A stretch of DNA of 64,000 nucleotides from Chryseobacterium oleae (GTDB lineage: Bacteria > Bacteroidota > Bacteroidia > Flavobacteriales > Weeksellaceae): contig NZ_FOVD01000007.1 of NCBI RefSeq assembly GCF_900115055.1, positions 62,001 through 126,000 on the forward strand, in the 5' to 3' direction. This document shows, piece after piece, positions 54,539 to 63,264 of the stretch. The position numbers were made by a program, and so were the translations under genes. Each line of letters begins with the position of its first letter. The stretch's first letter is position 1. The notes under the pieces are model-generated. The model made no database searches, was not told where the DNA came from, and was given only the letters and a program-made list of their open reading frames with translations.

Positions 54539-54578
54539 AAGCTTATCTCTTACACAGGTTTTGAAGTTGATCCAAAGT

Positions 54579-54704
54579 CTAGAAACAACAACACATACGC
54601 ATGTGGAAATGGTATGAAAAAAGGTCAGAATAATGAAGCGGTACTTCATGATCTGAGAAACGAAAATTTAAATTGGTCTTGTGGTTTCCCTTGTCTTTAA
54701 ACAT
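54579..54704 (-). CDS. Possible leader peptide ending His-Met-Arg-Met-Cys-Cys-Cys-Phe
   Basis: A 41-residue ORF from ATG at 54702-54704; the frame also has an earlier ATG at 54771-54773 (64 residues). The final codons give HMRMCCCF before TAG. A cluster of Met and Cys codons near the end of a short ORF is typical of attenuation leaders that sense those amino acids. The codons CACATGCGTATGTG also form a small hairpin. It lies 75 bases after the S-box-like RNA. It may equally be non-coding. Confidence 0.4.
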   Translation of the reverse strand: MFKDKGNHKTNLNFRFSDHEVPLHYSDLFSYHFHMRMCCCF

Positions 54705-54778
54705 TGATTTTATTTTTAAAACAAAAATGTCAAGATGGGGAGAAAATAGAGAATAAACATTTTTTCCGGGCATACCGG

Positions 54779-54845
54779 CTTATCTATTTTAGCACCTTGC
54801 TTGTTTTTGCAGGTTGCTATCCCATCTATGAGATTCTTGATAATT
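54779..54845 (-). promoter_or_regulatory. Short S-box-like (SAM-I-related) riboswitch candidate
   Basis: On the minus strand: TTATCAAGA (P1 5' strand), a small hairpin ATCTCA/TGGGAT, GCAACC, a loop, GGTGCTAAAA, and AGATAAG (P1 3' strand). TATCAAGA, GCAACC, GGTGCTAA and GATAAG are the most conserved parts of the S-box, in the right order, but the P2/P4 regions are much shorter. About 67 bases against ~100 or more for a normal S-box. Confidence 0.5.
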
Positions 54846-54851
54846 ACCTGG

Positions 54852-54859
54852 CAAAGATA
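54852..54859 (-). promoter_or_regulatory. -7 element directly upstream of the S-box-like RNA
   Basis: TATCTTTG on the minus strand is an exact TAnnTTTG match; transcription would begin within a few bases of the S-box-like 5' end. No TTG at the usual -33 distance. Confidence 0.5.
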
Positions 54860-54970
54860 TAATTATTTCGGAAATAAAAAAATAATTGCTTAAAAATTTA
54901 ACTTTTCGCAAATTTTGCCGTAACAAATTACTCTTTTTTACGTCTAACTGGAGAGTAGGAAAAAAACATT

Positions 54971-57184
54971 ATGAAAAAAACTATATTAACTTTATCTCTG
55001 TTGGGATCTTTTTTCGCCTATTCACAGGAGAAGGCCAACAGCGGTACGGAGAAGGAGAAGCAAATTGAAGGTGTAGTAATCACCAAAACTAAAAAAGCCG
55101 TTGAACAGAAAGCAGACCGTACTATTTTCGATTTTTCGGAACAGCCACAGCTAAATAACGGTAACGTTCTGGAGGGAATAAAAAAACTTCCGGGATTGGT
55201 TTCTACCGATATTGCAGGAATGATGTATCAGGGGAAAATTCTGGATGTGTATCTGAACGGAAGACCTTTAAATATCACTTCCAATGAATTGAATTCTTTC
55301 CTTGAAGGAATGCCTGCCAATTCGGTAGACAGAATTGAAGTGATCACGCAGCCGGGTGCCGAATATCCTGCCACTTCGGGAGGTGCCATCATGAATATCA
55401 TTACGAATAAAAATGCCAATAAATATTTAACGGCAACGTATTCCGGAAACTACTCTTTTACGAATTACGATAAATTCAGAAGCAGAACCACCCATTCCCT
55501 GAACCTGAATGCCAGAAATAAACTGTTCGGATGGCAGCTGAATGTAGGCCAGAATTACCGTGAAAGTATGCTGAATACCATGCAGGATGTATTGTTGAAC
55601 AGTAATACAGACCGAATCGGCCGCGGATATTTTGCCAAATCAGGAATGACTTTTGACCTTGGGAACGACAGGCTATTGCTAAACTACGATATCTATCATA
55701 ATAATAATGACAATTATACTGCGAGTAATGGTCTTGCAGAAATTTTTGATAAAGAAAAAGATAAATTCAGAGAAGCGGATTTTAATGCTTTTGATGCTGC
55801 CCGAACCAATAATCTACGACAGGAAGCTGTTGCTACCTATCAAAAACGTTTTAGCGATAAGTCTCAAAAACTGGATTTCCAGTTTGGTTATACAAAATCT
55901 GACAGTAAGTTTGCCCAGGATAATTTCTTCCAAAGAGGTAATTTTACAGATGATGGTCAAACGTTCAATAATCCTGGCGCCAATGATATCCTTAACAATA
56001 AATCGGATATGAGGGTTGCCAATTTCAAGATCGATTATTCACAGCCTATTAAACTTCTGGACGGTGGAAAGGTAAGTGCCGGTGGATTATACGAAAGACA
56101 AGATTTTGAAACAGAAAGCAAAGGACTTAAAAACCTTGAATATCAGAGACAGACTGCTTCTACCTATCTTGAGCTTCAGGCTAAACTGAAAAAATTTGAT
56201 TTCACCTTAGGGGCACGTGCTGAAAATTATGATATTTCCGGAATAGCCAGAAAGGACAGTGCCGGTCTTGTGGTACAGAAAGATCTGAGAACGTTCAATA
56301 AGTTTAAGATTTTCCCTAATGCAAGTGTACAGTATAATCTGATGAATCAGGTATATATTGCGGCCAACTATAATAAGAAGATCAGCTTACCAAGCATCTC
56401 TGCCCTGAATCCCAATAACGTAACGTTTTCGGGTCCTAACACGCAGATAAATGGTAACCCCAATCTTCAGCCTACTATTTTTGACAATTACGAGTTAAAA
56501 ATCTCTGCTTTTGATTATGCATTTATCGGATACAGTGTAAGTTCTGCGAAGGATCAGGTCGCACAGATCATTATGAAAGATGGTAAAAATCTTTACAATC
56601 AGCAGGTGAATATTTCCAATATGAGAATTCACAACTTCAATGTCGGACTTCCGGTTCCGTTTATGATCTTCAGCAAACCGATCAGTGAAATTATGAAGTT
56701 TGATTTCAATCCGGACAAAATTAACTTTATGTATCTGTATGCAGGCTATCAGAAACATGAAATTGACAACCTCAACAATAAAGGTTTCTGGATTTTTAAT
56801 GTAATGGCTCAGTTGATCCTTCCCAAAGGCATAAAAATGACGGCCAATTACAGTTATCTGACTCCTAAAGCCGGTTATTTCTACTTTACGGCAGAAAAGC
56901 CATTTAACAATAATGTGGACATTACTTTAACGAAGAAATTCCTGAACAACAAACTGACTCTTTCTGTTTTCGCTAATGATATTTTCAACGGACAGGTGAT
57001 GCAGGTACGTTCTAACCCGCCAGCAGGCGATGCTGTAATATTGAGAAGTAAATATGACACAAGAAATTTCGGACTGTCTATTAACTACAAAATTCCGACA
57101 AAGAATAAGCTGGCAAAAGAAGATGCCAGTATCTTAAACAGTACTAAAAAAGAAGATTCGGGTGTCATGCAGGCTCCCCAGTAA
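54971..57184 (+). CDS. Outer-membrane beta-barrel receptor (OMP_b-brl_3 type)
   Basis: 737 residues. Signal peptide ending FAYSQ near 19; plug-like segment with LDVYLNGRPLNITSNEL near 91-107 and EVITQPGAEYPATSGGAIMN near 119-138; then a barrel rich in Tyr, Phe and Asn. Same family as the gene at 48850 but clearly divergent in sequence. Divergent from the S-box-like leader, whose promoter lies about 110 bases from this start; shared control is possible. Terminated by a strong hairpin. Confidence 0.85.
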   Translation: MKKTILTLSLLGSFFAYSQEKANSGTEKEKQIEGVVITKTKKAVEQKADRTIFDFSEQPQLNNGNVLEGIKKLPGLVSTDIAGMMYQGKILDVYLNGRPLNITSNELNSFLEGMPANSVDRIEVITQPGAEYPATSGGAIMNIITNKNANKYLTATYSGNYSFTNYDKFRSRTTHSLNLNARNKLFGWQLNVGQNYRESMLNTMQDVLLNSNTDRIGRGYFAKSGMTFDLGNDRLLLNYDIYHNNNDNYTASNGLAEIFDKEKDKFREADFNAFDAARTNNLRQEAVATYQKRFSDKSQKLDFQFGYTKSDSKFAQDNFFQRGNFTDDGQTFNNPGANDILNNKSDMRVANFKIDYSQPIKLLDGGKVSAGGLYERQDFETESKGLKNLEYQRQTASTYLELQAKLKKFDFTLGARAENYDISGIARKDSAGLVVQKDLRTFNKFKIFPNASVQYNLMNQVYIAANYNKKISLPSISALNPNNVTFSGPNTQINGNPNLQPTIFDNYELKISAFDYAFIGYSVSSAKDQVAQIIMKDGKNLYNQQVNISNMRIHNFNVGLPVPFMIFSKPISEIMKFDFNPDKINFMYLYAGYQKHEIDNLNNKGFWIFNVMAQLILPKGIKMTANYSYLTPKAGYFYFTAEKPFNNNVDITLTKKFLNNKLTLSVFANDIFNGQVMQVRSNPPAGDAVILRSKYDTRNFGLSINYKIPTKNKLAKEDASILNSTKKEDSGVMQAPQ

Positions 57185-57196
57185 CTTATCCAAATA

Positions 57197-57238
57197 AAAT
57201 GAGGCAGTAAAGAAATTTTACTGCCTCATTTATTTAAA
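57197..57238. terminator. Strong terminator between barrel gene and thiF
   Basis: AAATGAGGCAGTAAA (57197-57211) and TTTACTGCCTCATTT (57217-57231), perfect 15-bp stem; usable on both strands for the two convergent genes. Confidence 0.9.
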
Positions 57239-57249
57239 AACAATATAAT

Positions 57250-57960
57250 TTAAAAATCTATAGTCTGGAATCTCCAGTGCAAAGTATCAACAAGGGTAAG
57301 CTGATCCGGATGTACGGGAAGTTCTGTGATGATCTTTAAAACCTGCATCGTCATCATACTCCCAATAATCCCCGGCAGCGCTCCCAAAACTCCGAGACTG
57401 TCACAGTCCGGGATATCTTCATCAAAAGGCGGCTCCGGGAAGAGATCTCTGAGATTTTTACTTCCTTTGTAATTGAATACAGCAGTCTGTCCTGCAAAAC
57501 CCAGAATACTTCCGTAGACCAAAGGTTTCCCCAGTTTTACACAGGTATCATTGATCAGATATCTGGCGGTAAAATTATCGGACCCGTCTACAATAATATC
57601 GTACTGAGAAAGGATATCTTCTGCATTTAAGCTGTTGATTTTTGTATCAATTCCTATAAAACTCACCTGATGATTCAGATTATGGACAAAGGTTTCCGCA
57701 CTTTTGACCTTCAAAACCCCAACTGTATTTTCATTATGAATGATCTGGCGGTTCAGATTGTGAAGTTCCACCTCATCAAAATCTGCCACACCTAAAGTTC
57801 CGACTCCGGCCGCTGCCAGATACTGAATAACCGGACTTCCCAAGCCTCCTGCTCCAATGACAAGAACTTTGGACGAGCTTATTTTCTTCTGTCCCTCCAG
57901 TCCGATTTCTTCTATGAATATCTGCCGGCTGTATCTTTCAAAAATATCTTCGCTTTTCAT
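57250..57960 (-). CDS. thiF: ThiF/MoeB-type adenylyltransferase
   Basis: 236 residues. ATP-binding loop GAGGLGSP at 36-43; DFDEVELHNLNRQ near 60-72; catalytic cysteine region IPDCDSLGVLG near 177-187. It adenylates the C-terminus of ThiS for sulfur transfer. The two CxxC pairs that bind zinc in E. coli ThiF are not visible; only two cysteines stand out. No rhodanese domain. Last gene of the thi operon, set apart from thiH by a repeat element. Confidence 0.88.
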   Translation of the reverse strand: MKSEDIFERYSRQIFIEEIGLEGQKKISSSKVLVIGAGGLGSPVIQYLAAAGVGTLGVADFDEVELHNLNRQIIHNENTVGVLKVKSAETFVHNLNHQVSFIGIDTKINSLNAEDILSQYDIIVDGSDNFTARYLINDTCVKLGKPLVYGSILGFAGQTAVFNYKGSKNLRDLFPEPPFDEDIPDCDSLGVLGALPGIIGSMMTMQVLKIITELPVHPDQLTLVDTLHWRFQTIDF

Positions 57961-57976
57961 TTTGCTATAATTATTT

Positions 57977-58095
57977 AACCCATTAAGGTTTTTTAAGCTA
58001 TTAAGGAATATTAAGATGAGCTGTGCTTTAAGATTTAAAATCTATTTGATTTTTTCTTAATTAAACTTAATGACTTCAATCTTATTAATGGTTTA
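57977..58095. repeat. Dispersed intergenic repeat, copy B, reaching into thiH
   Basis: Begins AACCCATTAAG and ends TTAATGGTTTA, with core TTTGATTTTTTCTTAATTAA as in copy A. The right end carries the stop codon and the last codons of thiH (minus strand TTA AAC CAT TAA). Confidence 0.65.
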
Positions 58096-59218
58096 ATTTT
58101 TTAAATCCACTATACGCAGGATCCCAGTCTTTCATTACCGGATCGTAGCCTGCTTTTCTGATGCTGGTTTTCACTTCTTCCATGCTTCTTTCGTCGCTGG
58201 TTTCAAACTGTTCCAGAGATTCTACATCTACAGCATAACCTCCGGGATTTGTTTTCGAAGCGGCACTCATAGCTGTTGCTCCTAGTGAGATGATATTGTT
58301 CCTGAATTTCTCATTTTCTCTCGTAGATATGGAGATTTCAAGATCTTCATTCCATATTCTGTAGGCACAGATCAGTTGCAGCAGGTCTTTATCTTCCATG
58401 ATAAAATTAGGTTCAATGATTCCTTCTGCAGGTCTGAGTCTTGGAAAGGAAACTGAAAAACGGCTTTTCCAGTATTGTTTCTGCAGATAATCAATGTGAA
58501 GAGCATTAAAGAAACTGTCTACACGCCAGTCCTCGAGTCCAAGCAGAACACCGAGCCCTATTTTATGAATTCCTGCTCTTCCTATTCTGTCAGGAGTGTC
58601 TAAGCGGAAATGGAAATTGGATTTTTTCCCCTTGGGATGGTATTCTTTATACACTTCCTGATGATAGGTTTCCTGATACACCAACACTGAATAAACGCCT
58701 TCCTGATGCAGCTGCAGATATTCATTCTCCGATAAAGGCTGCACCTCAATCGAGATATTGGCAAAATGAGGTCTCATCAGGCGGACTGCGTTCAAAAAGT
58801 AGGAAATTCCTACGGTTTTATTGGCTTCTCCACTGACTAACAGAACGTGATTAACACCCATTGATTTCAGAACAGAGGCTTCTATCATTACTTCCGTATC
58901 AGAAAGGGTTTTCCTCCTCACATCGTTATCCAGGCTAAAACCGCAATACGTACAGATATTCTGACATTCATTGCTGAGGTACATCGGTGCATATAGCTGA
59001 ATGGTTTTCCCAAAACGTTTCTGGGTAAGCTGACGGGTCATTTTGGCCATCAGTTCCAGTTCCTGTGCGGCAACCGGAGAAAGCAGATTGAGAAAATCAT
59101 CCAATGTTTTGTTTTTCTTCTGAAGGCTGTTCATTACATCTGAATGAGTGACTTTTCCGATTCTGGCTTTTACCTCATCCCACTGATAGCGTTCAAAAAC
59201 ATCTTTAAAGCTGTTCAT
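58085..59218 (-). CDS. thiH: 2-iminoacetate synthase ThiH
   Basis: 377 residues, normal length. Radical SAM motif CxxxCxxC: C85, C89 and C92 in CQNICTYC. It cleaves tyrosine to give 2-iminoacetate for thiazole formation, the anaerobic-type alternative to ThiO glycine oxidase; no thiO is visible. It starts 15 bases after thiG. Its last codons and stop lie in the end of repeat copy B, so the extreme C-terminus (LNH) was probably replaced by repeat sequence. Confidence 0.95.
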   Translation of the reverse strand: MNSFKDVFERYQWDEVKARIGKVTHSDVMNSLQKKNKTLDDFLNLLSPVAAQELELMAKMTRQLTQKRFGKTIQLYAPMYLSNECQNICTYCGFSLDNDVRRKTLSDTEVMIEASVLKSMGVNHVLLVSGEANKTVGISYFLNAVRLMRPHFANISIEVQPLSENEYLQLHQEGVYSVLVYQETYHQEVYKEYHPKGKKSNFHFRLDTPDRIGRAGIHKIGLGVLLGLEDWRVDSFFNALHIDYLQKQYWKSRFSVSFPRLRPAEGIIEPNFIMEDKDLLQLICAYRIWNEDLEISISTRENEKFRNNIISLGATAMSAASKTNPGGYAVDVESLEQFETSDERSMEEVKTSIRKAGYDPVMKDWDPAYSGFKKLNH

Positions 59219-59233
59219 TATGTATCCGCTGTA

Positions 59234-60010
59234 TTATTCAAATAAAAACGAGGTCAAAGGGCTTGAAGCTTCAGCGTGATCCGCTATAGCTCCCAGCCCT
59301 GATTCAAAAGCTCTTCTTCCGGCAATAACGCCTTCTTTAAAAGCTAAAGCCATATTGACAGGATTTCTTGCCACGGCAATTGCTGTATTCACAAGAACTG
59401 CATCAGCTCCCATTTCCATTGCTTTTGCCGCATCTGAAGGCGCCCCGATTCCAGCATCTACCACCACAGGAACATTGCTTTGACTGATGATAATCTCCAG
59501 GAAATCTAGTGTTCTCAATCCTTTATTAGTCCCGATTGGAGCACCCAAAGGCATTACCACAGCGGTTCCGGCATCTTCCAGACGTTTACACAGAACAGGA
59601 TCGGCATGGATGTAAGGCATTACGATAAACCCTAGTTTGGCCAATTCTTCAGTGGCATAAAGTGTTTCGATAGGGTCTGGAAGAAGGTATTTCGGATCGG
59701 GATGGATTTCCAGTTTTACCCAGTTGGTTTCCAGGGCTTCTCTTGCAAGCTGAGCTGCTAGTACGGCTTCTTTCGCGGTTCTGGCTCCCGAGGTGTTGGG
59801 AAGAAGATGAACATGGGTTTCTTTTAAGGAATCCAGCAGTCCGTCTTCTGCCGCACCGGAATCTATTCTTTTCAAGGCCATGGTAACCATATCTGTTCCT
59901 GACGCAATCACAGAAGTTGCCATTTCATCGAGGTTTCCGAACTTTCCGGTCCCGAGGAACAGTCTTGACTCAAATATTCTGTCTGCTATTATTAATTTTT
60001 GATTATTCAT
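59234..60010 (-). CDS. thiG: Thiazole synthase ThiG
   Basis: 258 residues, TIM barrel. Catalytic lysine in WVKLE at about K99; phosphate-binding glycines in DAGIGAPSDAA near 183-193. It joins deoxyxylulose phosphate, 2-iminoacetate and the ThiS thiocarboxylate to make the thiazole phosphate. Start codon overlaps the end of thiE by four bases, a sign of translational coupling. Confidence 0.96.
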   Translation of the reverse strand: MNNQKLIIADRIFESRLFLGTGKFGNLDEMATSVIASGTDMVTMALKRIDSGAAEDGLLDSLKETHVHLLPNTSGARTAKEAVLAAQLAREALETNWVKLEIHPDPKYLLPDPIETLYATEELAKLGFIVMPYIHADPVLCKRLEDAGTAVVMPLGAPIGTNKGLRTLDFLEIIISQSNVPVVVDAGIGAPSDAAKAMEMGADAVLVNTAIAVARNPVNMALAFKEGVIAGRRAFESGLGAIADHAEASSPLTSFLFE

Positions 60011-60621
60011 ATCATTGCTTTTTTAAATTCACTGATGGCAGCAGGACGGTTGGTGATCTGTCCCGATACCGCCACTCCATAGATTCCAATCTGCTGCAGC
60101 AGTTCTATATCCTCAAGCACAACTCCTCCAATCGCAAAGATCCTCGGAATGGTGATGGATTTTTCTTTTAAACTGTTAATCATATGCTGATAGCCTTCAA
60201 ACCCCAAAATTGGGCTGAGCTTTTCTTTTGTAGAAGTAAATCTCAAGGGTCCAAGACCAATATAGTCGCACTGCTCTTCTATTCTTTGAATCACATCCGA
60301 CACTGTGTTGGCTGTCCCTCCGATGATCTTATGAGCTCCTAAAACAGTTCTTGCCGTCTCGATTGATACATCATTTAAGCCTAAATGAACACCGTCTGCA
60401 TCAATTTCTTTCGCGATCTGAACATGATCATTGATGATACAGACCGCCCGATATTCTGAGCAGAGCTGTTTTGATACGGTGCAGAGTTCGGTTAATTCTT
60501 TCTCTGAAGCATTTTTCCAGCGAACCTGAACCCATTGTATACCATTGTCCAGCGCAGTCCGGATATTGAGTTCCTGCTCCTGCCTTGTCTGCCCCTGTGA
60601 TATGTATTGTAATTTTTCCAT
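60007..60621 (-). CDS. thiE: Thiamine-phosphate synthase ThiE
   Basis: 204 residues. Motifs: WVQVRWKN near 31-38, INDHVQIAKEIDADGVHLG near 64-82, and IGLGPL near 117-122. It couples the pyrimidine pyrophosphate with the thiazole phosphate to give thiamin phosphate. The intact INDH and DGVHLG segments make this the true ThiE of the two paralogues in the operon. Confidence 0.93.
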   Translation of the reverse strand: MEKLQYISQGQTRQEQELNIRTALDNGIQWVQVRWKNASEKELTELCTVSKQLCSEYRAVCIINDHVQIAKEIDADGVHLGLNDVSIETARTVLGAHKIIGGTANTVSDVIQRIEEQCDYIGLGPLRFTSTKEKLSPILGFEGYQHMINSLKEKSITIPRIFAIGGVVLEDIELLQQIGIYGVAVSGQITNRPAAISEFKKAMI

Positions 60622-60627
60622 GATTAA

Positions 60628-61224
60628 TTAAAATGAATGATCTATGATTTTCTTTCTGCACTTTCTGAATGAATGTACAGGTTCTTCACTTTCCCATATT
60701 CCTCCTAAAAGTGCTGCTCCGTCTGCTCCGTTTTCAAAGACCTTACTGATATTATTTTCATTAATTCCTCCCAAAGCAATCAGTTTGACATCATGATTTC
60801 TCCTGTGTTTCAGGTCTTCCATCACAGCAGATTGCTCACCATATCCTTTTTTGGAAATACTTGGAAAAACCGGACTTATAAATGCATATTCCCATTCTTT
60901 TCCCAGCGTATTAAAGGTTTGAATATCATGCACCGAGGTTGAAATAATATATTCGTTTGCGTAAGATTTAAAACCTCCGGTCAGACGGTCTGCTTCTCTG
61001 AAATGAAACCGGGAAACGGGATACTCCATTGCAAGATCATAAAATCCATGCAATACCAATTGAGCATAAAATGTCTTATCAATAGTATCCAGGAAGCTTT
61101 TCATTTCTTCCCGGATGAACATAGGTTTCCTGATATGCAGCAGATCCAATCCTTCCTGGAACAGCTGGTTAATTATTTCAGCCTCATTTTGAACAGAAAC
61201 TTCAGGAGTGATCACGACGATCAT
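60628..61224 (-). CDS. ThiE paralogue, TenI-like (thiazole tautomerase candidate)
   Basis: 198 residues with the ThiE barrel, but divergent at the active site: LLHIRKP near 33-39 where ThiE has QxRxK, LHGFYDLA near 58-65 in place of INDHxxxA, and RFHFREAD instead of HLGQxD. That is the profile of TenI, which in Bacillus acts as a thiazole tautomerase on the ThiG product. Its ATG overlaps the thiC stop (ATGA). Function as tautomerase is inferred from family and location; a second ThiE activity is less likely. Confidence 0.8.
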   Translation of the reverse strand: MIVVITPEVSVQNEAEIINQLFQEGLDLLHIRKPMFIREEMKSFLDTIDKTFYAQLVLHGFYDLAMEYPVSRFHFREADRLTGGFKSYANEYIISTSVHDIQTFNTLGKEWEYAFISPVFPSISKKGYGEQSAVMEDLKHRRNHDVKLIALGGINENNISKVFENGADGAALLGGIWESEEPVHSFRKCRKKIIDHSF

Positions 61225-63032
61225 ATATAAATTTCTTTTCCTTTTTCAATAAATTCCTGAGACTTGTCCAACATTCCTTTTTCTGCGGAATCCCTGATCT
61301 CCTGAGTGATTTTCATGGAACAGAATTTCGGACCACACATGGAACAGAAGTGGGCAATTTTAGCGCCTTCTGCCGGTAATGTTTCGTCGTGATACGCTCT
61401 TGCTGTATCCGGATCTAACGAAAGATTAAACTGATCTTCCCATCTGAATTCAAATCTGGCTTTACTTAATGCATTGTCTCTGTACTGAGCACCCGGATGA
61501 CCTTTTGCCAGATCTGCAGCATGAGCAGCAAGTTTGTAAGTAATCACTCCCACCTTCACATCTTCCTTATTGGGAAGGCCTAAATGTTCTTTTGGCGTTA
61601 CATAACACAGCATCGCACAACCAAACCAACCGATCATGGCAGCCCCGATTCCAGAAGTGATGTGATCATATCCCGGAGCAATGTCCGTCGTCAATGGGCC
61701 TAAAGTATAAAACGGAGCTTCCTGACAAACTTCCAGTTGCTTCTCCATATTTTCTTTGATCATATGCATCGGAACGTGGCCAGGCCCTTCAATCATCACT
61801 TGCACGTTATGTTTCCATGCAATCTTGGTGAGTTCACCTAAAGTTTCCAGTTCTGCAAACTGGGCCGCATCATTCGCATCTGCGATAGACCCCGGACGCA
61901 GACCATCTCCCAGTGAGAAAGCCACATCATATTTCTTCATGATCTCGCAGATCTCTTCGAAATGGGTATACAAAAAGTTTTCTTTATGATGGTAAAGACA
62001 CCATTTGGCCATAATAGAGCCACCTCTGGAAACAATTCCCGTTACTCTTTTTGCGGTAAGGTGGATGTATCTCAACAATACTCCGGCATGAATCGTAAAA
62101 TAGGAAACGCCCTGTTCCGCCTGCTCGATCAAAGTATCTTTAAAAACTTCCCACGTGAGATCTTCAGGAACTCCTTTTACTTTTTCCAGCGCCTGATAAA
62201 TAGGAACCGTCCCGATAGGTACCGGACTGTTTCTGATGATCCATTCTCTTGTTTCGTGGATGTTTTTTCCTGTGGAAAGATCCATAATGGTGTCTGCACC
62301 CCAACGGCAGGCCCAAACAGCCTTTTCTACTTCCTCATCTATACTGGATGAAACGGCACTGTTTCCTATATTAGCATTAATTTTAACCAGGAAATTTCGC
62401 CCGATGATCATCGGTTCACTTTCCGGATGGTTGATATTATTCGGAATGATTGCTCTTCCGGCTGCAATTTCGTCTCTTACAAATTCGGGAGTAATTTTGC
62501 TTTTTGGTGTATTTGCTCCAAAACTGTTTCCCGGATGCTGAAATGCCATTTCTTTGGAAACACTATCCAGCTGTTCGATTCGCTGATTTTCCCTGATCGC
62601 CACATATTCCATTTCAGGCGTGATGATTCCCTGTTTGGCGTAGTAAAGCTGCGTAAGCTCCATTCCATCTTTGGCTACTTTTGGTTTGTGGTCGTACGCA
62701 AAACGCAATTCATCGAGACGCGTGTCTGCTAAACGTGCTTTTCCATATTCTGAGGTGATCCCGTTCAGGATATCTACATCCTTTCTGTCCAGAATCCACT
62801 GTTCACGGATTCTTGGAAGTCCTTTCATAATATCGATGGATGCATTTTCGTCCGTATAAGGTCCCGAGGTATCATAAATGGTAACCGGGGGATTTTCTTC
62901 CAGACTGCCGTTCGTAAGCCTGGTAGGACTAAGGTGAATTTCACGCATTGCCACGCTGATAGGATGTATTTTTCCTTCAACATAAATTTTCTTGGCGTTC
63001 GAAAATGGCGAACATGTGATTGAATGAGCCAT
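61221..63032 (-). CDS. thiC: Phosphomethylpyrimidine synthase ThiC
   Basis: 603 residues. C-terminal radical SAM cluster motif CSMCGPKFC near 565-573 (CX2CX4C, the ThiC type); substrate-binding EGPGHVPMH near 411-419. It converts aminoimidazole ribotide to hydroxymethylpyrimidine phosphate. Twenty-five bases downstream of thiS. No thiD is seen in the window, so the HMP-phosphate kinase must lie elsewhere. Confidence 0.97.
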   Translation of the reverse strand: MAHSITCSPFSNAKKIYVEGKIHPISVAMREIHLSPTRLTNGSLEENPPVTIYDTSGPYTDENASIDIMKGLPRIREQWILDRKDVDILNGITSEYGKARLADTRLDELRFAYDHKPKVAKDGMELTQLYYAKQGIITPEMEYVAIRENQRIEQLDSVSKEMAFQHPGNSFGANTPKSKITPEFVRDEIAAGRAIIPNNINHPESEPMIIGRNFLVKINANIGNSAVSSSIDEEVEKAVWACRWGADTIMDLSTGKNIHETREWIIRNSPVPIGTVPIYQALEKVKGVPEDLTWEVFKDTLIEQAEQGVSYFTIHAGVLLRYIHLTAKRVTGIVSRGGSIMAKWCLYHHKENFLYTHFEEICEIMKKYDVAFSLGDGLRPGSIADANDAAQFAELETLGELTKIAWKHNVQVMIEGPGHVPMHMIKENMEKQLEVCQEAPFYTLGPLTTDIAPGYDHITSGIGAAMIGWFGCAMLCYVTPKEHLGLPNKEDVKVGVITYKLAAHAADLAKGHPGAQYRDNALSKARFEFRWEDQFNLSLDPDTARAYHDETLPAEGAKIAHFCSMCGPKFCSMKITQEIRDSAEKGMLDKSQEFIEKGKEIYI

Positions 63033-63057
63033 AAATTTTTGTTTTATTAAATGAGAA

Positions 63058-63264
63058 TTATCCGCCCTGAGTGGCAGTAATGATTAATACTGAATCTTTG
63101 TCTTTAAGGAGGGTTTCTGCCCAGGCGGACAGTGGAATAATACGGTTGTTCACAGCTACGGCGATCCCTTTTTTCTTTCCGGGTATTTCCATAGCCATAA
63201 GCGCTTCCAGAGTATCGGGAAGTACTTCAAATGTTTTCGTTGTGTGGTTGATTGTAAGTTCCAT
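63058..63264 (-). CDS. thiS: Sulfur carrier protein ThiS
   Basis: 68 residues, ubiquitin-like fold, ending in the essential Gly-Gly (TQGG) that becomes the thiocarboxylate. First gene of the thi operon. Its ATG is inside the 3' arm of a 10-bp hairpin downstream of the TPP riboswitch, which suggests control of translation start. Confidence 0.93.
   Translation of the reverse strand: MELTINHTTKTFEVLPDTLEALMAMEIPGKKKGIAVAVNNRIIPLSAWAETLLKDKDSVLIITATQGG

Noticed and set aside
54886..55068. 60-codon frame overlapping the start of the second barrel gene
   Set aside because: Out of frame with a clear signal-peptide start at 54971; composition is not protein-like.
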